Source: Fibrobacter sp. UBA4373
Lineage (GTDB): Bacteria > Fibrobacterota > Fibrobacteria > Fibrobacterales > Fibrobacteraceae
Assembly: GCA_002390045.1 (NCBI GenBank)
Contig: DGSB01000061.1
Coordinates: 5,573-69,572, forward strand
DNA: 64,000 bases
Direction: 5' to 3'
Positions 17,083 to 26,847 of the stretch are shown here, piece after piece. How positions within the stretch are numbered: position 1 is the first letter of the stretch; every line of letters begins with the position of its first letter. The notes below the pieces were generated by a model, which saw nothing but the letters and a program-made list of their open reading frames with translations, had not been told where the DNA came from and made no database searches. Position numbers and translations under genes: made by a program.

Positions 17083-17790
17083 TCAATTCTCCAAAAGAGC
17101 CCGGAACCTTTCCAAATCAGCAGTCGTCGTCAGCTTGTCGTTCAGGGTATTCCCAGGGACAATGTAAACGGGAACTCCAAAATGTTCCAAAATCGACGCT
17201 TCATCTGTCGGAAGGAACGCCAACGGTTCCGCTTCTATTTTTGCATAGAGCTCACGGAAAAGCTTCACCGAGGCCGCTTGCGGGGTCTGTGCTAAATAAA
17301 TTTTTTCACGCGGGATCGTGCGTTCCACCTTTCCATCTTCCACCACTTTAACCGTATCGACCGAAGGCCGTGCCACAAGGCATGCGCCTTTCGTTTCAAG
17401 GGTTTCCATCACCTGCAAAATCAATTCTTCGGAAAGCAGCGGACGAGCCACATCATGAACCAGGGCGAATTCCACGTCGGCAGAAAGCGCTTCAATCCCA
17501 TTTTGCACCGACTGCCAACGTTCCTTGCCTCCGACAACAATCTTGACTTTTTCGGCAAACGGAAAATTTTGCAGATCCGTTTCGAAGTGGGACTTCCAAT
17601 CCGCCGGAACAGCCAGCACGACTTCGGCAATCTGTGGCATTTTGGCAAAAGTTTCAAGCGAATAATGGTACACAGGCTTTCCTCCCAAATCGATCAATTG
17701 TTTGGGAAGGGCCGAGCCCATGCGCTTTCCAAGTCCACCTGCAGGGAGAACTGCGGCAAATTTTTTTTCTGATTTCAAATTATTTGGCAT
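17083..17790 (-). CDS. ispD: 2-C-methyl-D-erythritol 4-phosphate cytidylyltransferase
   Basis: 235 residues. The CTP-binding signature is LPAGGLGKRMGSALPKQ near 15-31, followed by GKERWQSVQNGI, ALVHDVARPLLSE and FLPTDEASILE. It forms CDP-methylerythritol in the non-mevalonate isoprenoid pathway. The start chosen, ATG 17790, lies inside the last codons of the FISUMP lipoprotein gene (11-nt overlap), so expression is coupled to that surface protein. Upstream in-frame ATG would add residues unlike the family. Confidence 0.95.
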   Translation of the reverse strand: MPNNLKSEKKFAAVLPAGGLGKRMGSALPKQLIDLGGKPVYHYSLETFAKMPQIAEVVLAVPADWKSHFETDLQNFPFAEKVKIVVGGKERWQSVQNGIEALSADVEFALVHDVARPLLSEELILQVMETLETKGACLVARPSVDTVKVVEDGKVERTIPREKIYLAQTPQAASVKLFRELYAKIEAEPLAFLPTDEASILEHFGVPVYIVPGNTLNDKLTTTADLERFRALLEN

Positions 17791-18709
17791 TTTGTACACA
17801 GCGAACGGAATAACCCGCCGTTTTAAAGTTGTAGTAGCGGTAAATATCGGAAGCGTCATAACTCAAGCTGCGGTAATAAGCAGTCGTCGAATCCCGCTCC
17901 GTCGATGTCCAATAATAAGTGTGAAAGCCTTGATACATATAGGAGCCTTCATAGACAATTCCCGAAGGCAGTGCGCGGAAGCCCATCGCATCATTTCCAT
18001 TTCCCGACGCTTCTTCATCGTTTTGCCAACCTTCACGCGACTTTAACTTTGTACCGCCATCGTCACCTAAGACTTTTGTGAGTTCGCTCCATTCGGCATC
18101 GGACGGAAGTCTCCAACCTTTGGGGCAGATCCGCTTTGCCGTTTCAAAGTCATACAGGCGACCATACTTCCGGCAATTATCCCGCTTCTTTCCGTAGCAA
18201 GAGGATCCCGAAAATGTCCACGAGTTCAGGTTTTTAGTCATCCAGCGAAGATTTCCAATGACGACTGTTTCCTGATCGTCCATGCAGGCTTTAAAACCAG
18301 CCGAAATCTGGACCGAATCCCCGGGCATGGTAAAGCTTGCCGAGTCCGCCGAAAAGACGTTCAACGCTTTGGAATATTTGGAAGGAGAAACCGACCAGCC
18401 ATTAAAACAAAGGCTTTCGCTTTTACTTTCCAAGGCGAGAACGACCGAAGCGCCTTCCGCATAGACTCCGGAACCCGAAGCTCCCTTGACCGTAAGCGGA
18501 AAGACCGTAGCCGCTGACGAAGAGCTCGCCAGTTCAGAGCTAGAGCTTTCTCCAACTGAAGACGAAAGACTGTGAACCACGGTTTTGGCGTTTAACGGCA
18601 AAGCCACTTTTTCACTTTCCGATCTTTTTTCTGGAGAATTTTCCTGAGATTCCTGTGCAGAACAGGCAAATACAAATAAAGCGCTCCAAATCAGCCATAA
18701 AATTCGCAT
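17780..18709 (-). CDS. Lipoprotein with Fibrobacter succinogenes major paralogous (FISUMP) domain
   Basis: 309 residues. Lipoprotein signal ending FVFAC (Cys16), then a short Ser-rich linker (GESSSSELASSSSA), then a bacterial-repeat segment near 75-140 (KGASGSGVYAEGASVVLALE and FTMPGDSVQISAGF), then the FISUMP domain to the end: IGNLRWMTKNLN, GRLYDFETAKRICPKGWRLP, DAEWSEL, FRALPSG, YYWTST and YSVRCVQ. This domain is strongly associated with Fibrobacter and is the best lineage marker in the window. Presumed surface protein of unknown role. AGGAGACGG precedes ATG 18709. Confidence 0.92.
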   Translation of the reverse strand: MRILWLIWSALFVFACSAQESQENSPEKRSESEKVALPLNAKTVVHSLSSSVGESSSSELASSSSAATVFPLTVKGASGSGVYAEGASVVLALESKSESLCFNGWSVSPSKYSKALNVFSADSASFTMPGDSVQISAGFKACMDDQETVVIGNLRWMTKNLNSWTFSGSSCYGKKRDNCRKYGRLYDFETAKRICPKGWRLPSDAEWSELTKVLGDDGGTKLKSREGWQNDEEASGNGNDAMGFRALPSGIVYEGSYMYQGFHTYYWTSTERDSTTAYYRSLSYDASDIYRYYNFKTAGYSVRCVQNAK

Positions 18710-18749
18710 TTCCGTCTCCTTGTTAAAGGAAAAATAATAATTTCACTTT

Positions 18750-19628
18750 ATGGCAAAAAAAGTCGTCTGTTTTCTCCTTGGATCAGGACATATGGGCAAG
18801 ATCCATCTGCAACATCTGGAATCCCAAGGAATCGAGGTGCACTCGTTTGATGGAATCGAAGATTGCCATGCCTTTTTGCGAGAATGCAAAAATTACACCC
18901 AGGATCCGGAAGCCTCGTATTTTACCCTGATCGCGACGCCCGCTTCAACCCATTATGAATACGTCAAATCGGCCTTGGAGCACGGTCTGGACATTTTTGT
19001 AGAAAAGCCTCTCGCCACGTCTCTTGCCGATGCCGAAGAGCTGATCCAATTTGCCAAGGACCATCAAAGGTTGCTGTTCGTCGGTCATTGCGAATGCTAC
19101 AGTAACGCTTTCGAAAAATCCAAGCCTTTCTTCCTCGACATCTGTAAACGTTATCCGCTGGAATCCTTGAGCTTTGTCCGGTACAATTCCCCGACAGAGC
19201 GGTGTCGGGACGTTTCCTCGGTCTGGGACATCGGCGTCCACGATTACGCTCTTTTTTATGAATTGAAACGAATCGCTCCGCTGACCGACTGGCGAAGAGT
19301 CCAGGTCACCTTTGACGAAGACCGCGATTCGGCATATCCCATTCGTATGATTTACGCGACCTTCCACGGAAAAGACCGGAGCCGTCCCTTCTGGAGGCTC
19401 GATTTAAATCCCAACCATCCGATTACGCTCAAAACCCATAAAAGCTCCATTTACGTTCCGGAAGAAGCCTCGACCGATGCGGTATCTAACGAGCAACGAG
19501 AATTTCTGCGCCTGTTGAATCTCCCGCAAAATTTGCGAGAAAAAGAAATGATGCAAAATTTGGAAACGGCCCTTTTTGCCGTCCAGACCGCAGAGCTTTA
19601 TTCAACGAGCCCAAACAGCCCAAAATAA
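18750..19628 (+). CDS. Gfo/Idh/MocA family oxidoreductase
   Basis: 292 residues. N-terminal Rossmann motif LLGSGHMGKIHLQHL, then LIATPASTHYEYVKSALEHG, the family motif VEKPLATSLADAEELI and the catalytic-domain motif WDIGVHDYALF with its histidine. Family members oxidise or reduce sugars, inositols and other hydroxyls with NAD(P). Substrate unknown. TAATAA lies about 9 nt before the ATG and no Shine-Dalgarno is evident. The 3' end overlaps the converging prepilin peptidase gene by 31 nt. Confidence 0.88.
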   Translation: MAKKVVCFLLGSGHMGKIHLQHLESQGIEVHSFDGIEDCHAFLRECKNYTQDPEASYFTLIATPASTHYEYVKSALEHGLDIFVEKPLATSLADAEELIQFAKDHQRLLFVGHCECYSNAFEKSKPFFLDICKRYPLESLSFVRYNSPTERCRDVSSVWDIGVHDYALFYELKRIAPLTDWRRVQVTFDEDRDSAYPIRMIYATFHGKDRSRPFWRLDLNPNHPITLKTHKSSIYVPEEASTDAVSNEQREFLRLLNLPQNLREKEMMQNLETALFAVQTAELYSTSPNSPK

Positions 19629-20416
19629 TACGTCATAAAAAGATCGCCAAAGCGATAGACGATCGGAGCCGCGACCGCAAGGAACGGTCCAAACGGGATT
19701 TCCTTGCTTTCCTCTTTTTTGATCATTCGATACGGCACCATAATCAGAATGCCGAGGAAAGACGCAAGCACAAGCGCCGCAAAGGCATGCCCCACACCCA
19801 TCAGGGCTCCAAAGCCCGCCACGAGCTTCACATCGCCCAATCCCATTGCGTCGCGTTTTAAAATTTTCCCGGCGACAAAACCAATCAGGTAAAGGCCGCC
19901 CCCCGCAAACAGCGCCCCAAGAATACTCGAAAGCGGGGTGATTCCACCCGGAAAAAACGACAAGGCAATGCCAACCACAACTCCGCCAAGGCTAATCGAG
20001 TCGGGAATCAGCTTGAATTCAAAATCGACCGCCGCTACCGGATAGATTCCGAGAAGCAGCCAAAACAGGGCAAAAGAATCCGCCCAATGGGACACCGGTT
20101 CGGTCAACGAAAACGGATAGTTCGCAAGAAGCAACGCAAATGCGCCTAAAAGCCCGCAAAGGGCCTCCCCTATCGGATACCGGATGCTTATCGGTTTGTG
20201 GCAGCAAGCGCTCTTTCCTCGCAAAAGAAGCCATCCGATAACCGGGAGATTATACCAGATCGGAATCCGCTTTTTACAATGCGGGCAAAAAGAGGGAGGG
20301 CTGATCAGGGAAATCCCGCGAGGCATGCGGTACACGATCACATTGTAAAAACTTCCCACACAGGCGCCCAGCATGGCGAAGAGAATAGCCACATACCAAA
20401 GAGGAATTTCATTCAT
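19598..20416 (-). CDS. Type IV prepilin peptidase / leader peptidase (A24 family)
   Basis: 272 residues, polytopic inner-membrane aspartyl protease that cleaves and N-methylates prepilins and pseudopilins. The catalytic aspartates are in VAAVDFEFKLIPD and GLGDVKLVAGFGALMG. The cytoplasmic zinc-binding loop has CPHC, but the second pair reads SACCHKPI, not CxxC, so the third cysteine ligand is displaced. N-terminal PRGISLISPPSFCPHC fits the family. No pilin genes are in the window. TATCTT lies 6 nt before the ATG, suggesting a leaderless transcript. Confidence 0.93.
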   Translation of the reverse strand: MNEIPLWYVAILFAMLGACVGSFYNVIVYRMPRGISLISPPSFCPHCKKRIPIWYNLPVIGWLLLRGKSACCHKPISIRYPIGEALCGLLGAFALLLANYPFSLTEPVSHWADSFALFWLLLGIYPVAAVDFEFKLIPDSISLGGVVVGIALSFFPGGITPLSSILGALFAGGGLYLIGFVAGKILKRDAMGLGDVKLVAGFGALMGVGHAFAALVLASFLGILIMVPYRMIKKEESKEIPFGPFLAVAAPIVYRFGDLFMTYYFGLFGLVE

Positions 20417-20491
20417 ATTCTAAAGATAGTTTTGAAATTGTGAATTTTGAATCTACTTTTAGAATATAAATAGACCCTACGGTATTATTGT

Positions 20492-23400
20492 ATGAAAAAA
20501 TATCTCTTTCTTGTTACCTTATTTTTCTTGTTTTTGACAAACTGTACCCGTGAAGACGACATCCGCGTCAACGGAACACTCCGCAACAACCACTCGGTGC
20601 TGTTCGCCTTCACAGAACGTCCCGATAGTCTCGCCGCGTTCGTCGACTCCATTGCAGCCCTCGATTCCGTGTACACTTACGACACTCTCACCGTAACCGT
20701 GCACGACAGCGTCTACTTCGTGGGGTTCTTAAAGTACAACTCCAAGAAGGTGATCCGCTACGCATGGAAAATGGGCGACAAGGACACCCTTTTTAACGGG
20801 AAGAACGAAGAGCTGTTCGTATACCGTTACGACTCCGCGGCAACATATTCCCCGCTCTTCATTGCCGTCGACGGAGCAAACGCGCGTGATACAGCCGGTC
20901 GCGGTCAGTACATTCGCGTCATCAACACGCCTCCGGATATTTCTGTTGAAGCAGACACCCTTTGGACACGAGGCGAAAAAGACGCCCAGGTTTCTTTCTT
21001 CGCTTCGGATTCCTTCGGAAGAATCGACAGTGCTTTTGTCATTCCTCTGAACTCCAAGAAAAAAGCAATCGACACATTAAAAGCCAAACCGGGTGAAATC
21101 GACAGTCTTTACACCGCAACCGTCAAGTACAAAGCGGTCAAGGAATATTTGAATTCCCAGAATGAACTTCTCTACATATACGGCGCTATCGATGAAGACG
21201 GCAACGTATCCAAGGACACAGCGGTCCTGCACTTTAACAAGATCCCGACCGTATCCCTTTTGCAGCCGGACTCCGCAAGCCGTCAAAATATTTTTGTGTC
21301 CCGCTTTGCCTTTTACTATTCGGGAAGCGACGAAGACAATCCGGCGGACTTGCGTTACACGATCCGAGTCGGCAAAAGCCCGGACAACGCCGGAACGGCG
21401 CCCGTGCTGACCGATGCCAATCTCGTTGCAACCAACATCCGAGAAAAAAGCTGGGAAGCGATTACCGATTCCGTCTGGAACATGGACGAAACATTACGCG
21501 GACGCCTTTACTGGCAAGTTTCCGTCACCGACGGCTATGACACCGCAACATCACCGACATGGAACTTCTTCTTTGGTGACTTGAGCGCTACCACAGGAAC
21601 GATTCACGGTTACGCAAAGTTCCAAGGTCGCACGGCCCACAACGGAATTCAAGTGGTGATGGAAAACAGGGAAACCGGGAATTACACCTTCACCCACACA
21701 AGCGAAAAGGGATACTTTAGCGCAAACGTCGATCCGGGCATTTATCGAATTTACGCCCGCGACACGACAGGCTTTGGCTACAAGTACTTGATTCTCGACA
21801 GCCAATACGTAGAAATGGGCGACGAACGCCTCGTCGCCACCATGCTTCTCGAAGACTCCATCGCTCCTAAAATCCGCATTGACAAATACGATTCCATTGT
21901 CACTAGCCGAAGCGTCACATTCGCCGGATCCCTTTCGGATTCCGGTGCGCAAATCGCAAGCGCAAAGGCTTGGCTCGACGGTTCCGAAACTTCGCTTTCC
22001 GTTTTGAAAGTAAACGAATGGAACATGACCTTTAAGGATTTGACCGATGGGAACCACCAGTTCAAGTTTGTCGTTCTCGACAGCGCCAAGAACGTTTCTG
22101 ATACAGCAAAGATTGCATTTAAGGTCAAAGCCTCGTCCCTGAATTTAACCGTGAACGGAAAGGCCACGTCGATGGTCACCTCGGACGAATCGTTTGAATT
22201 CATCGCCGAAGCCAAAAACGTTCGCCCGATTCCCGATTCCATCTACTGGACCACAAGCATCGGTGGCAAGACTTACAAGATCAAAGCTTCTGCAGTCGGA
22301 AAGGATAGCACCGCCAAGACCACATTGACTGCCGCCGATTTTGCATCGAACGGAGCCGTTGCCGGCACGCTTTACACAATGATCGCTTCCACAGCCAACG
22401 GAACCATTTCCGACAGTGTCCGCTTCGGCATTCGCAGCGACAACCCGATTATTTACTTCTTGACTCCAGGTCGCGATACCTCTGTGACCCTGAACGATCC
22501 GCTGAACTTTAGCATTGAACACTTCCTCGGTGCAACGGCCACTTCGGGGACCATCACATGGACATGCCCGAACACCCTTTCCGATGGCTACAGCTGCCCG
22601 GCAGACAATGCGGAATCCGGAAACCTCGCCTGGAAGACGCTGGGGACTAAAAAGATTTACGTCAACTTAAAGGATTCCGACGGAAAAACTTCCAAGGATT
22701 CCATCGTAGTTCAAATCATTTCCGACGTTCCGACGGTAAGCATCAAGGCTTCCGCCGATACCATCCGCCAAAAGATCAACGCTTCGCTTTCTTACAGCGT
22801 GACCGCTTCCGATAAATATGGAACCGTCAATGCCGTCGAATGGGGATGCGGAACGGACGCTTCTAAAATTTCTTTCGGTTCTTCCGCATCGATTTCTGCG
22901 GCAAAGAGCGTGAGTGCAACCTTTAGCGTTACGCTCCCCAGTTCCGAAACGAATGCTTACAAATGCATTGTCCGCGCCACCGATGATGATGGCGAATATG
23001 GTTATGACACGCTTTACTTTAGGGCTGTCAAAGATGCGCCATCCATTACGCTCTACACGACTTCTGCCGAAGTGAAGATCAACGCGAAGGTGCGTTTTGC
23101 AGGCGCCGCCGTCGATACCCTCGGCAAAATTGAATCTTATGCCATGTATTGCGGAAAGAGCCTGAGCAATCCCAGTTGGACTTCTATTTCCAAAGCCGAC
23201 ACGACGATTACCATGCCCGGTTCCGCATGCACGTGGTACTGCATGATGCGCGTCACCGACGATGATGATTTGACAGCAACGGATACAGCCGTCTATACAG
23301 TCCTCCTTGACCTGCCAACGGTCATGGCCAGCGAAGACACGATGACCGTTTCCATCAAGGATACGCTCGGGCTCGACGCCATCGCAAACGACAAACTGGG

Positions 23401-25795
23401 GCAAATTGTGCTGTACCAGTGGAGCTGCGGCAACAAGGGCGTCGCAGGGAACAGCTTCGTTTCATCGACTTCGACTCCGCGTTATGCCGCGATCATGCCG
23501 ACTGTCGCCACAGACAATTACCTCTGCATTATCCGCGTTACCGATGATGATGGAAATACCGCTCAAGATACGACCAAGATCACGGTCCTTCTCGATGCTC
23601 CGACAATCAAGGTTTCTACCGAATCCATTACAACACGTATAAACTACCCGATCGAAATCAACGCAACCGCTTCCGACAAAATGGGCTACATCGCCAAGCG
23701 CGAGTGGAGTTGCGGAAATCCTTCGGAAATCAGCAGCAACTGGAAAACCGTTTCGGATTACGATACCACTTGGACAGGTCCTTCGACACCTTATGCAACC
23801 TATTACTGCGTTGCGCGTGCAACGGACGACGACGGAAACCAGGTTCAAGACACAACGGTCATTCACTTTACCACCGACATTCCGGTCATTACCGTGGACC
23901 AGGATCTGGTTTACATTATTGCCGGAACAAATACCGATTTGACAGCCCACGTAAACAGCGCATGGCAAGGCGTCAAGCGTTATACATGGACCTGTGGCAC
24001 TAAGGGATCTTCCGATTTGAGCGATACCACATCTGCCAAGGATCACCATGTCTGGTGGGGCTTCAACAATTCGACCGATTACAAGACCTCCGATTATTAC
24101 TTCTGGGACGATAACGACGCGAACGGGACCAAGGACAGCGTCATTGCCAAGCTTTCCAAGGCACACAGCGAATTCCTCTGCATCGTCTGGGCTCAAGAAT
24201 CCGGCTCCAACTTTGTAGCGACCGACACGACGACGATTCGTACCATGACATCGCTCCCGGTCGGCGTTATCAGCATGCCCGATACGGTTTACCTCTGGAG
24301 TACAGATTCTTCCGTTCTTTCGAACAAGTCCATTTACTGGTACACGCCGGATGCAAACGGAAGTTCTTCAAAACTCGGAACCTTGGGCGATGAAGACGCT
24401 CAACAATTCTGGTGGAACTTCTCTAATGTGAGCGACAAATACTGGTACCAAGGAAAATCCGACGGATCTTTGGACACGAGCATTGCAGAATTCAACGCCG
24501 CGTTCATCCGTCAATCCATGGAAGGTTCCATCACGATCAAGCTGGACTACTTCGATTCTTCCAAGGCTCTAATGGACCAGAACTTTACCGCCCGCCATGA
24601 AGCCGAAGTCGTTTCCAAAAAGGTCCACTTCAAAAAGGCCTGGCACAACATTTCCGGAGGCACAAACGATACCATCGTCGAAACCTCTACCAATGCGAAC
24701 GGTCCAGCGATCGCTTACTGCAACGACCGTCTGATTTTGGCCTATGTCAACGAAAGCGGTGCTCTCGTGACCAAATACCGGAACTCCTCGAAATGGACCT
24801 CTTTCGGAAACCCGAGCATTTCTGGAATTTCTGAACAAACGCTTTACATGGCCTGCGACGGAAACAACAATCTGTATCTGTCTTACATCAGCACATCCGA
24901 TGGAAAGGGCCACGTTTACAAATCCACAAGTTCGACAGGAACCTGGACAGAACTGGGCAGCGGAATCGGCAACGCTCTGACCGATTTGAAGTTGAAGATC
25001 AATCCCAAAACGAACAACCCTTCTGTCGCCTGGATCGGCACGGTCAATTCCGCTTCGAACTTTGCCCGCGTCCAAGACTACTCCGGCTCGGCATGGGGCA
25101 GCGCATTCAGCCCTATCTACAGCAGCAATTGGCAGAACCGCGAAATCGACATGGCCTTTGACGAAAGCGGTAACCGTCTTGTTATCGCCAGCGGCTATGG
25201 GTCCGGCGATTACAAGATCTATTACTACTACATTCCAAATGGCCAGACATCAACGTCGAACAATAACAACAACCGCATCAGCATCAACGGAGAATCGATC
25301 CAGATCTTCTATGCCGACGGCTACTTCTACGTTGGTTTCCGCAGCCGTGACGATGACGGTTTACCCCGCTTAGCCCGCGCCAAGGCTTCTAGCTCACTCG
25401 CGACAACTTACGAAGGATTCACCACGACAGGCGCAGAATTTCTCGCATTCGGTCACCGCAGCTACAACGCCTACTTTACCGTCGACAAAAACAACAATCC
25501 GATTCTCGCCATCGACGACGCTTACTACGCAAGGAATTCCCATGTCCACGTGTATCGCTTTATGGACGGCGCATGGGGAGAACTGGGCGAAAACGAACTT
25601 CCCTACTTTAAGAATGTCTACGCCAAGGAACACGGTTACTACGTGCGCGGATTCCGCCCGCAATTGACCGTATCGCCTAGCGGCCAGATTTACATTTCGA
25701 TGCGTTCTCAAGAAGCCGCTTCGAGCGCCGCTTCGAGCCTCCCGGGCACCAAGAACGGACCGATTGTCATGGAATATCTGGGAGACAACTGGTAA
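20492..25795 (+). CDS. Very large Ig/PKD-repeat surface lipoprotein with C-terminal propeller-like domain
   Basis: 1767 residues. Lipobox FLTNC (Cys18). Roughly residues 60-1170 form tandem beta-sandwich modules of about 90-100 residues. The later ones share a pattern: a Trp-x-Cys-Gly strand, then Tyr-x-Cys, then (A/V)TDDDG and D(T/A)xxxF, so each likely has an intradomain disulfide, as in PKD/Ig-like folds. Residues near 375-460 (GTIHGYAKFQGRTAHNG) look like a carboxypeptidase-regulatory-like domain. From about 1390 the sequence has short repeats of the type LYLSYIST and NPSVAWIGT, resembling a sialidase-like beta-propeller. No poly-Ser linker. Probably an extended cell-surface adhesin or carbohydrate-binding protein; no catalytic site recognised. 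Followed directly by the gene at 25795. Confidence 0.85.
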   Translation: MKKYLFLVTLFFLFLTNCTREDDIRVNGTLRNNHSVLFAFTERPDSLAAFVDSIAALDSVYTYDTLTVTVHDSVYFVGFLKYNSKKVIRYAWKMGDKDTLFNGKNEELFVYRYDSAATYSPLFIAVDGANARDTAGRGQYIRVINTPPDISVEADTLWTRGEKDAQVSFFASDSFGRIDSAFVIPLNSKKKAIDTLKAKPGEIDSLYTATVKYKAVKEYLNSQNELLYIYGAIDEDGNVSKDTAVLHFNKIPTVSLLQPDSASRQNIFVSRFAFYYSGSDEDNPADLRYTIRVGKSPDNAGTAPVLTDANLVATNIREKSWEAITDSVWNMDETLRGRLYWQVSVTDGYDTATSPTWNFFFGDLSATTGTIHGYAKFQGRTAHNGIQVVMENRETGNYTFTHTSEKGYFSANVDPGIYRIYARDTTGFGYKYLILDSQYVEMGDERLVATMLLEDSIAPKIRIDKYDSIVTSRSVTFAGSLSDSGAQIASAKAWLDGSETSLSVLKVNEWNMTFKDLTDGNHQFKFVVLDSAKNVSDTAKIAFKVKASSLNLTVNGKATSMVTSDESFEFIAEAKNVRPIPDSIYWTTSIGGKTYKIKASAVGKDSTAKTTLTAADFASNGAVAGTLYTMIASTANGTISDSVRFGIRSDNPIIYFLTPGRDTSVTLNDPLNFSIEHFLGATATSGTITWTCPNTLSDGYSCPADNAESGNLAWKTLGTKKIYVNLKDSDGKTSKDSIVVQIISDVPTVSIKASADTIRQKINASLSYSVTASDKYGTVNAVEWGCGTDASKISFGSSASISAAKSVSATFSVTLPSSETNAYKCIVRATDDDGEYGYDTLYFRAVKDAPSITLYTTSAEVKINAKVRFAGAAVDTLGKIESYAMYCGKSLSNPSWTSISKADTTITMPGSACTWYCMMRVTDDDDLTATDTAVYTVLLDLPTVMASEDTMTVSIKDTLGLDAIANDKLGQIVLYQWSCGNKGVAGNSFVSSTSTPRYAAIMPTVATDNYLCIIRVTDDDGNTAQDTTKITVLLDAPTIKVSTESITTRINYPIEINATASDKMGYIAKREWSCGNPSEISSNWKTVSDYDTTWTGPSTPYATYYCVARATDDDGNQVQDTTVIHFTTDIPVITVDQDLVYIIAGTNTDLTAHVNSAWQGVKRYTWTCGTKGSSDLSDTTSAKDHHVWWGFNNSTDYKTSDYYFWDDNDANGTKDSVIAKLSKAHSEFLCIVWAQESGSNFVATDTTTIRTMTSLPVGVISMPDTVYLWSTDSSVLSNKSIYWYTPDANGSSSKLGTLGDEDAQQFWWNFSNVSDKYWYQGKSDGSLDTSIAEFNAAFIRQSMEGSITIKLDYFDSSKALMDQNFTARHEAEVVSKKVHFKKAWHNISGGTNDTIVETSTNANGPAIAYCNDRLILAYVNESGALVTKYRNSSKWTSFGNPSISGISEQTLYMACDGNNNLYLSYISTSDGKGHVYKSTSSTGTWTELGSGIGNALTDLKLKINPKTNNPSVAWIGTVNSASNFARVQDYSGSAWGSAFSPIYSSNWQNREIDMAFDESGNRLVIASGYGSGDYKIYYYYIPNGQTSTSNNNNNRISINGESIQIFYADGYFYVGFRSRDDDGLPRLARAKASSSLATTYEGFTTTGAEFLAFGHRSYNAYFTVDKNNNPILAIDDAYYARNSHVHVYRFMDGAWGELGENELPYFKNVYAKEHGYYVRGFRPQLTVSPSGQIYISMRSQEAASSAASSLPGTKNGPIVMEYLGDNW

Positions 25796-26220
25796 TGAAG
25801 ATCGAAGTTGCAGCGATTTGTGACGCAGCTACCGACCAAAGCGGAAAGCTCAATATGCTCGGAGTCTTTGACTACATCGAAGCCGAGCTTCCTATTGTGA
25901 TTCCGCGATGCACGGCCGTTTTCCGAATCCGTTATACACGATCCGAAGCGACAGCGCACGACATGAAAGTGACAATCGTGAATCAATTCGACAACACCGA
26001 TTTGATTCCGCCGATTATCACCACGGTTCATTTTTTGCCGGTGCCCGAAAATATGGATTCCGCAGCCGTCAACCTGATTATGAATATCAACCGGATGCGG
26101 ATTTCCCAAGGCGGAAAATATTTACTTCGACTGAGAGTCGACGAAGTCCTTCTGGAAAGCGCTCTCCCGATTTATGTCCATGATTTGACTCCCAAAGAGC
26201 CAAACCCTCTAGCCAGTTAA
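25795..26220 (+). CDS. Small beta-sandwich protein, DUF6941-like
   Basis: 141 residues, no signal peptide. It starts IEVAAICDAATDQSGKLNMLGVFDYIEA, a pattern seen in DUF6941-type cytoplasmic proteins of unknown function; the remainder is beta-rich with RLRVDEVLLESALPIYV near the end. The start overlaps the stop of the giant lipoprotein gene (TAATG), so it is translated in its wake. Role unknown; the coupling is unusual because one product is exported and the other is not. A bidirectional terminator follows. Confidence 0.7.
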   Translation: MKIEVAAICDAATDQSGKLNMLGVFDYIEAELPIVIPRCTAVFRIRYTRSEATAHDMKVTIVNQFDNTDLIPPIITTVHFLPVPENMDSAAVNLIMNINRMRISQGGKYLLRLRVDEVLLESALPIYVHDLTPKEPNPLAS

Positions 26221-26224
26221 GCCA

Positions 26225-26255
26225 AAAAGGCCCGCATGGAATGCGGGCTTTTTTT
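26225..26255. terminator. Bidirectional rho-independent terminator
   Basis: GCCCGCAT and ATGCGGGC with loop GGA, preceded by AAAAAG and followed by seven T. It ends the giant lipoprotein unit and the converging phosphopantetheinyl transferase gene, whose stop lies in the T-run. Confidence 0.9.
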
Positions 26256-26796
26256 ATGCAAGCGGGGCGACAGCGATTGTCGCCGCAAACGGATTTTCGA
26301 GCGGTAGCTGAATATCCGTCAAAATCGCGCCATCCACCCGATCTTCTAAGACATTTTTCGAAAGGATCCCTCCGAGGAAAGACCCGCCGATACATTTGAA
26401 CAGCGCTTCTTTACGGCACCAGATGCGGTAAAACTGCATCAAGGCATCTTCCGGGGTCAAATGACTGCGGAACAAAAGATCCGTTTCTTCTTTAGCAAAA
26501 AAACGTTCCGCGATGCGTAAGGCTCGAGGCCGTAATTTTTCAATATCCACTCCCACTTTGGCTGTAAAAGAATAGGCGAGAACGCAGACATCTTTACTGT
26601 GAGTCCAGTTGGCATCAAAACCGCATGCAGGAAATTCGGGGCGTCCTTCCGGAGTGCGCCTCATATCCACCCGGGAAAGCTCCATTCCCGAGGCGGTCGA
26701 AAGAATAGAAAGAATTGTATCCAAATGGTCTTTAACCGGTAATACACACCAGAATACCGAACCGAGCGAAGTTTTTAATTCATATTGCTTAATCAT
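26254..26796 (-). CDS. 4'-phosphopantetheinyl transferase superfamily protein
   Basis: 180 residues. The Sfp/AcpS-type metal and CoA motifs are visible: VGVDIEKLRPR near 80-90 and RIWCRKEALFK near 123-133. It would transfer phosphopantetheine from CoA to a serine of a carrier protein. It is shorter than Sfp (about 225). No carrier-protein or synthase gene is near it, so the partner is unknown. TATATT lies 7 nt before the ATG and the gap AGAGAAG is too close to serve as a spaced Shine-Dalgarno. Confidence 0.88.
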   Translation of the reverse strand: MIKQYELKTSLGSVFWCVLPVKDHLDTILSILSTASGMELSRVDMRRTPEGRPEFPACGFDANWTHSKDVCVLAYSFTAKVGVDIEKLRPRALRIAERFFAKEETDLLFRSHLTPEDALMQFYRIWCRKEALFKCIGGSFLGGILSKNVLEDRVDGAILTDIQLPLENPFAATIAVAPLA

Positions 26797-26847
26797 CTTC
26801 TCTAATATAATTAAGCGGATGAAAAAAGGATTTTCTATTTTAAATCT

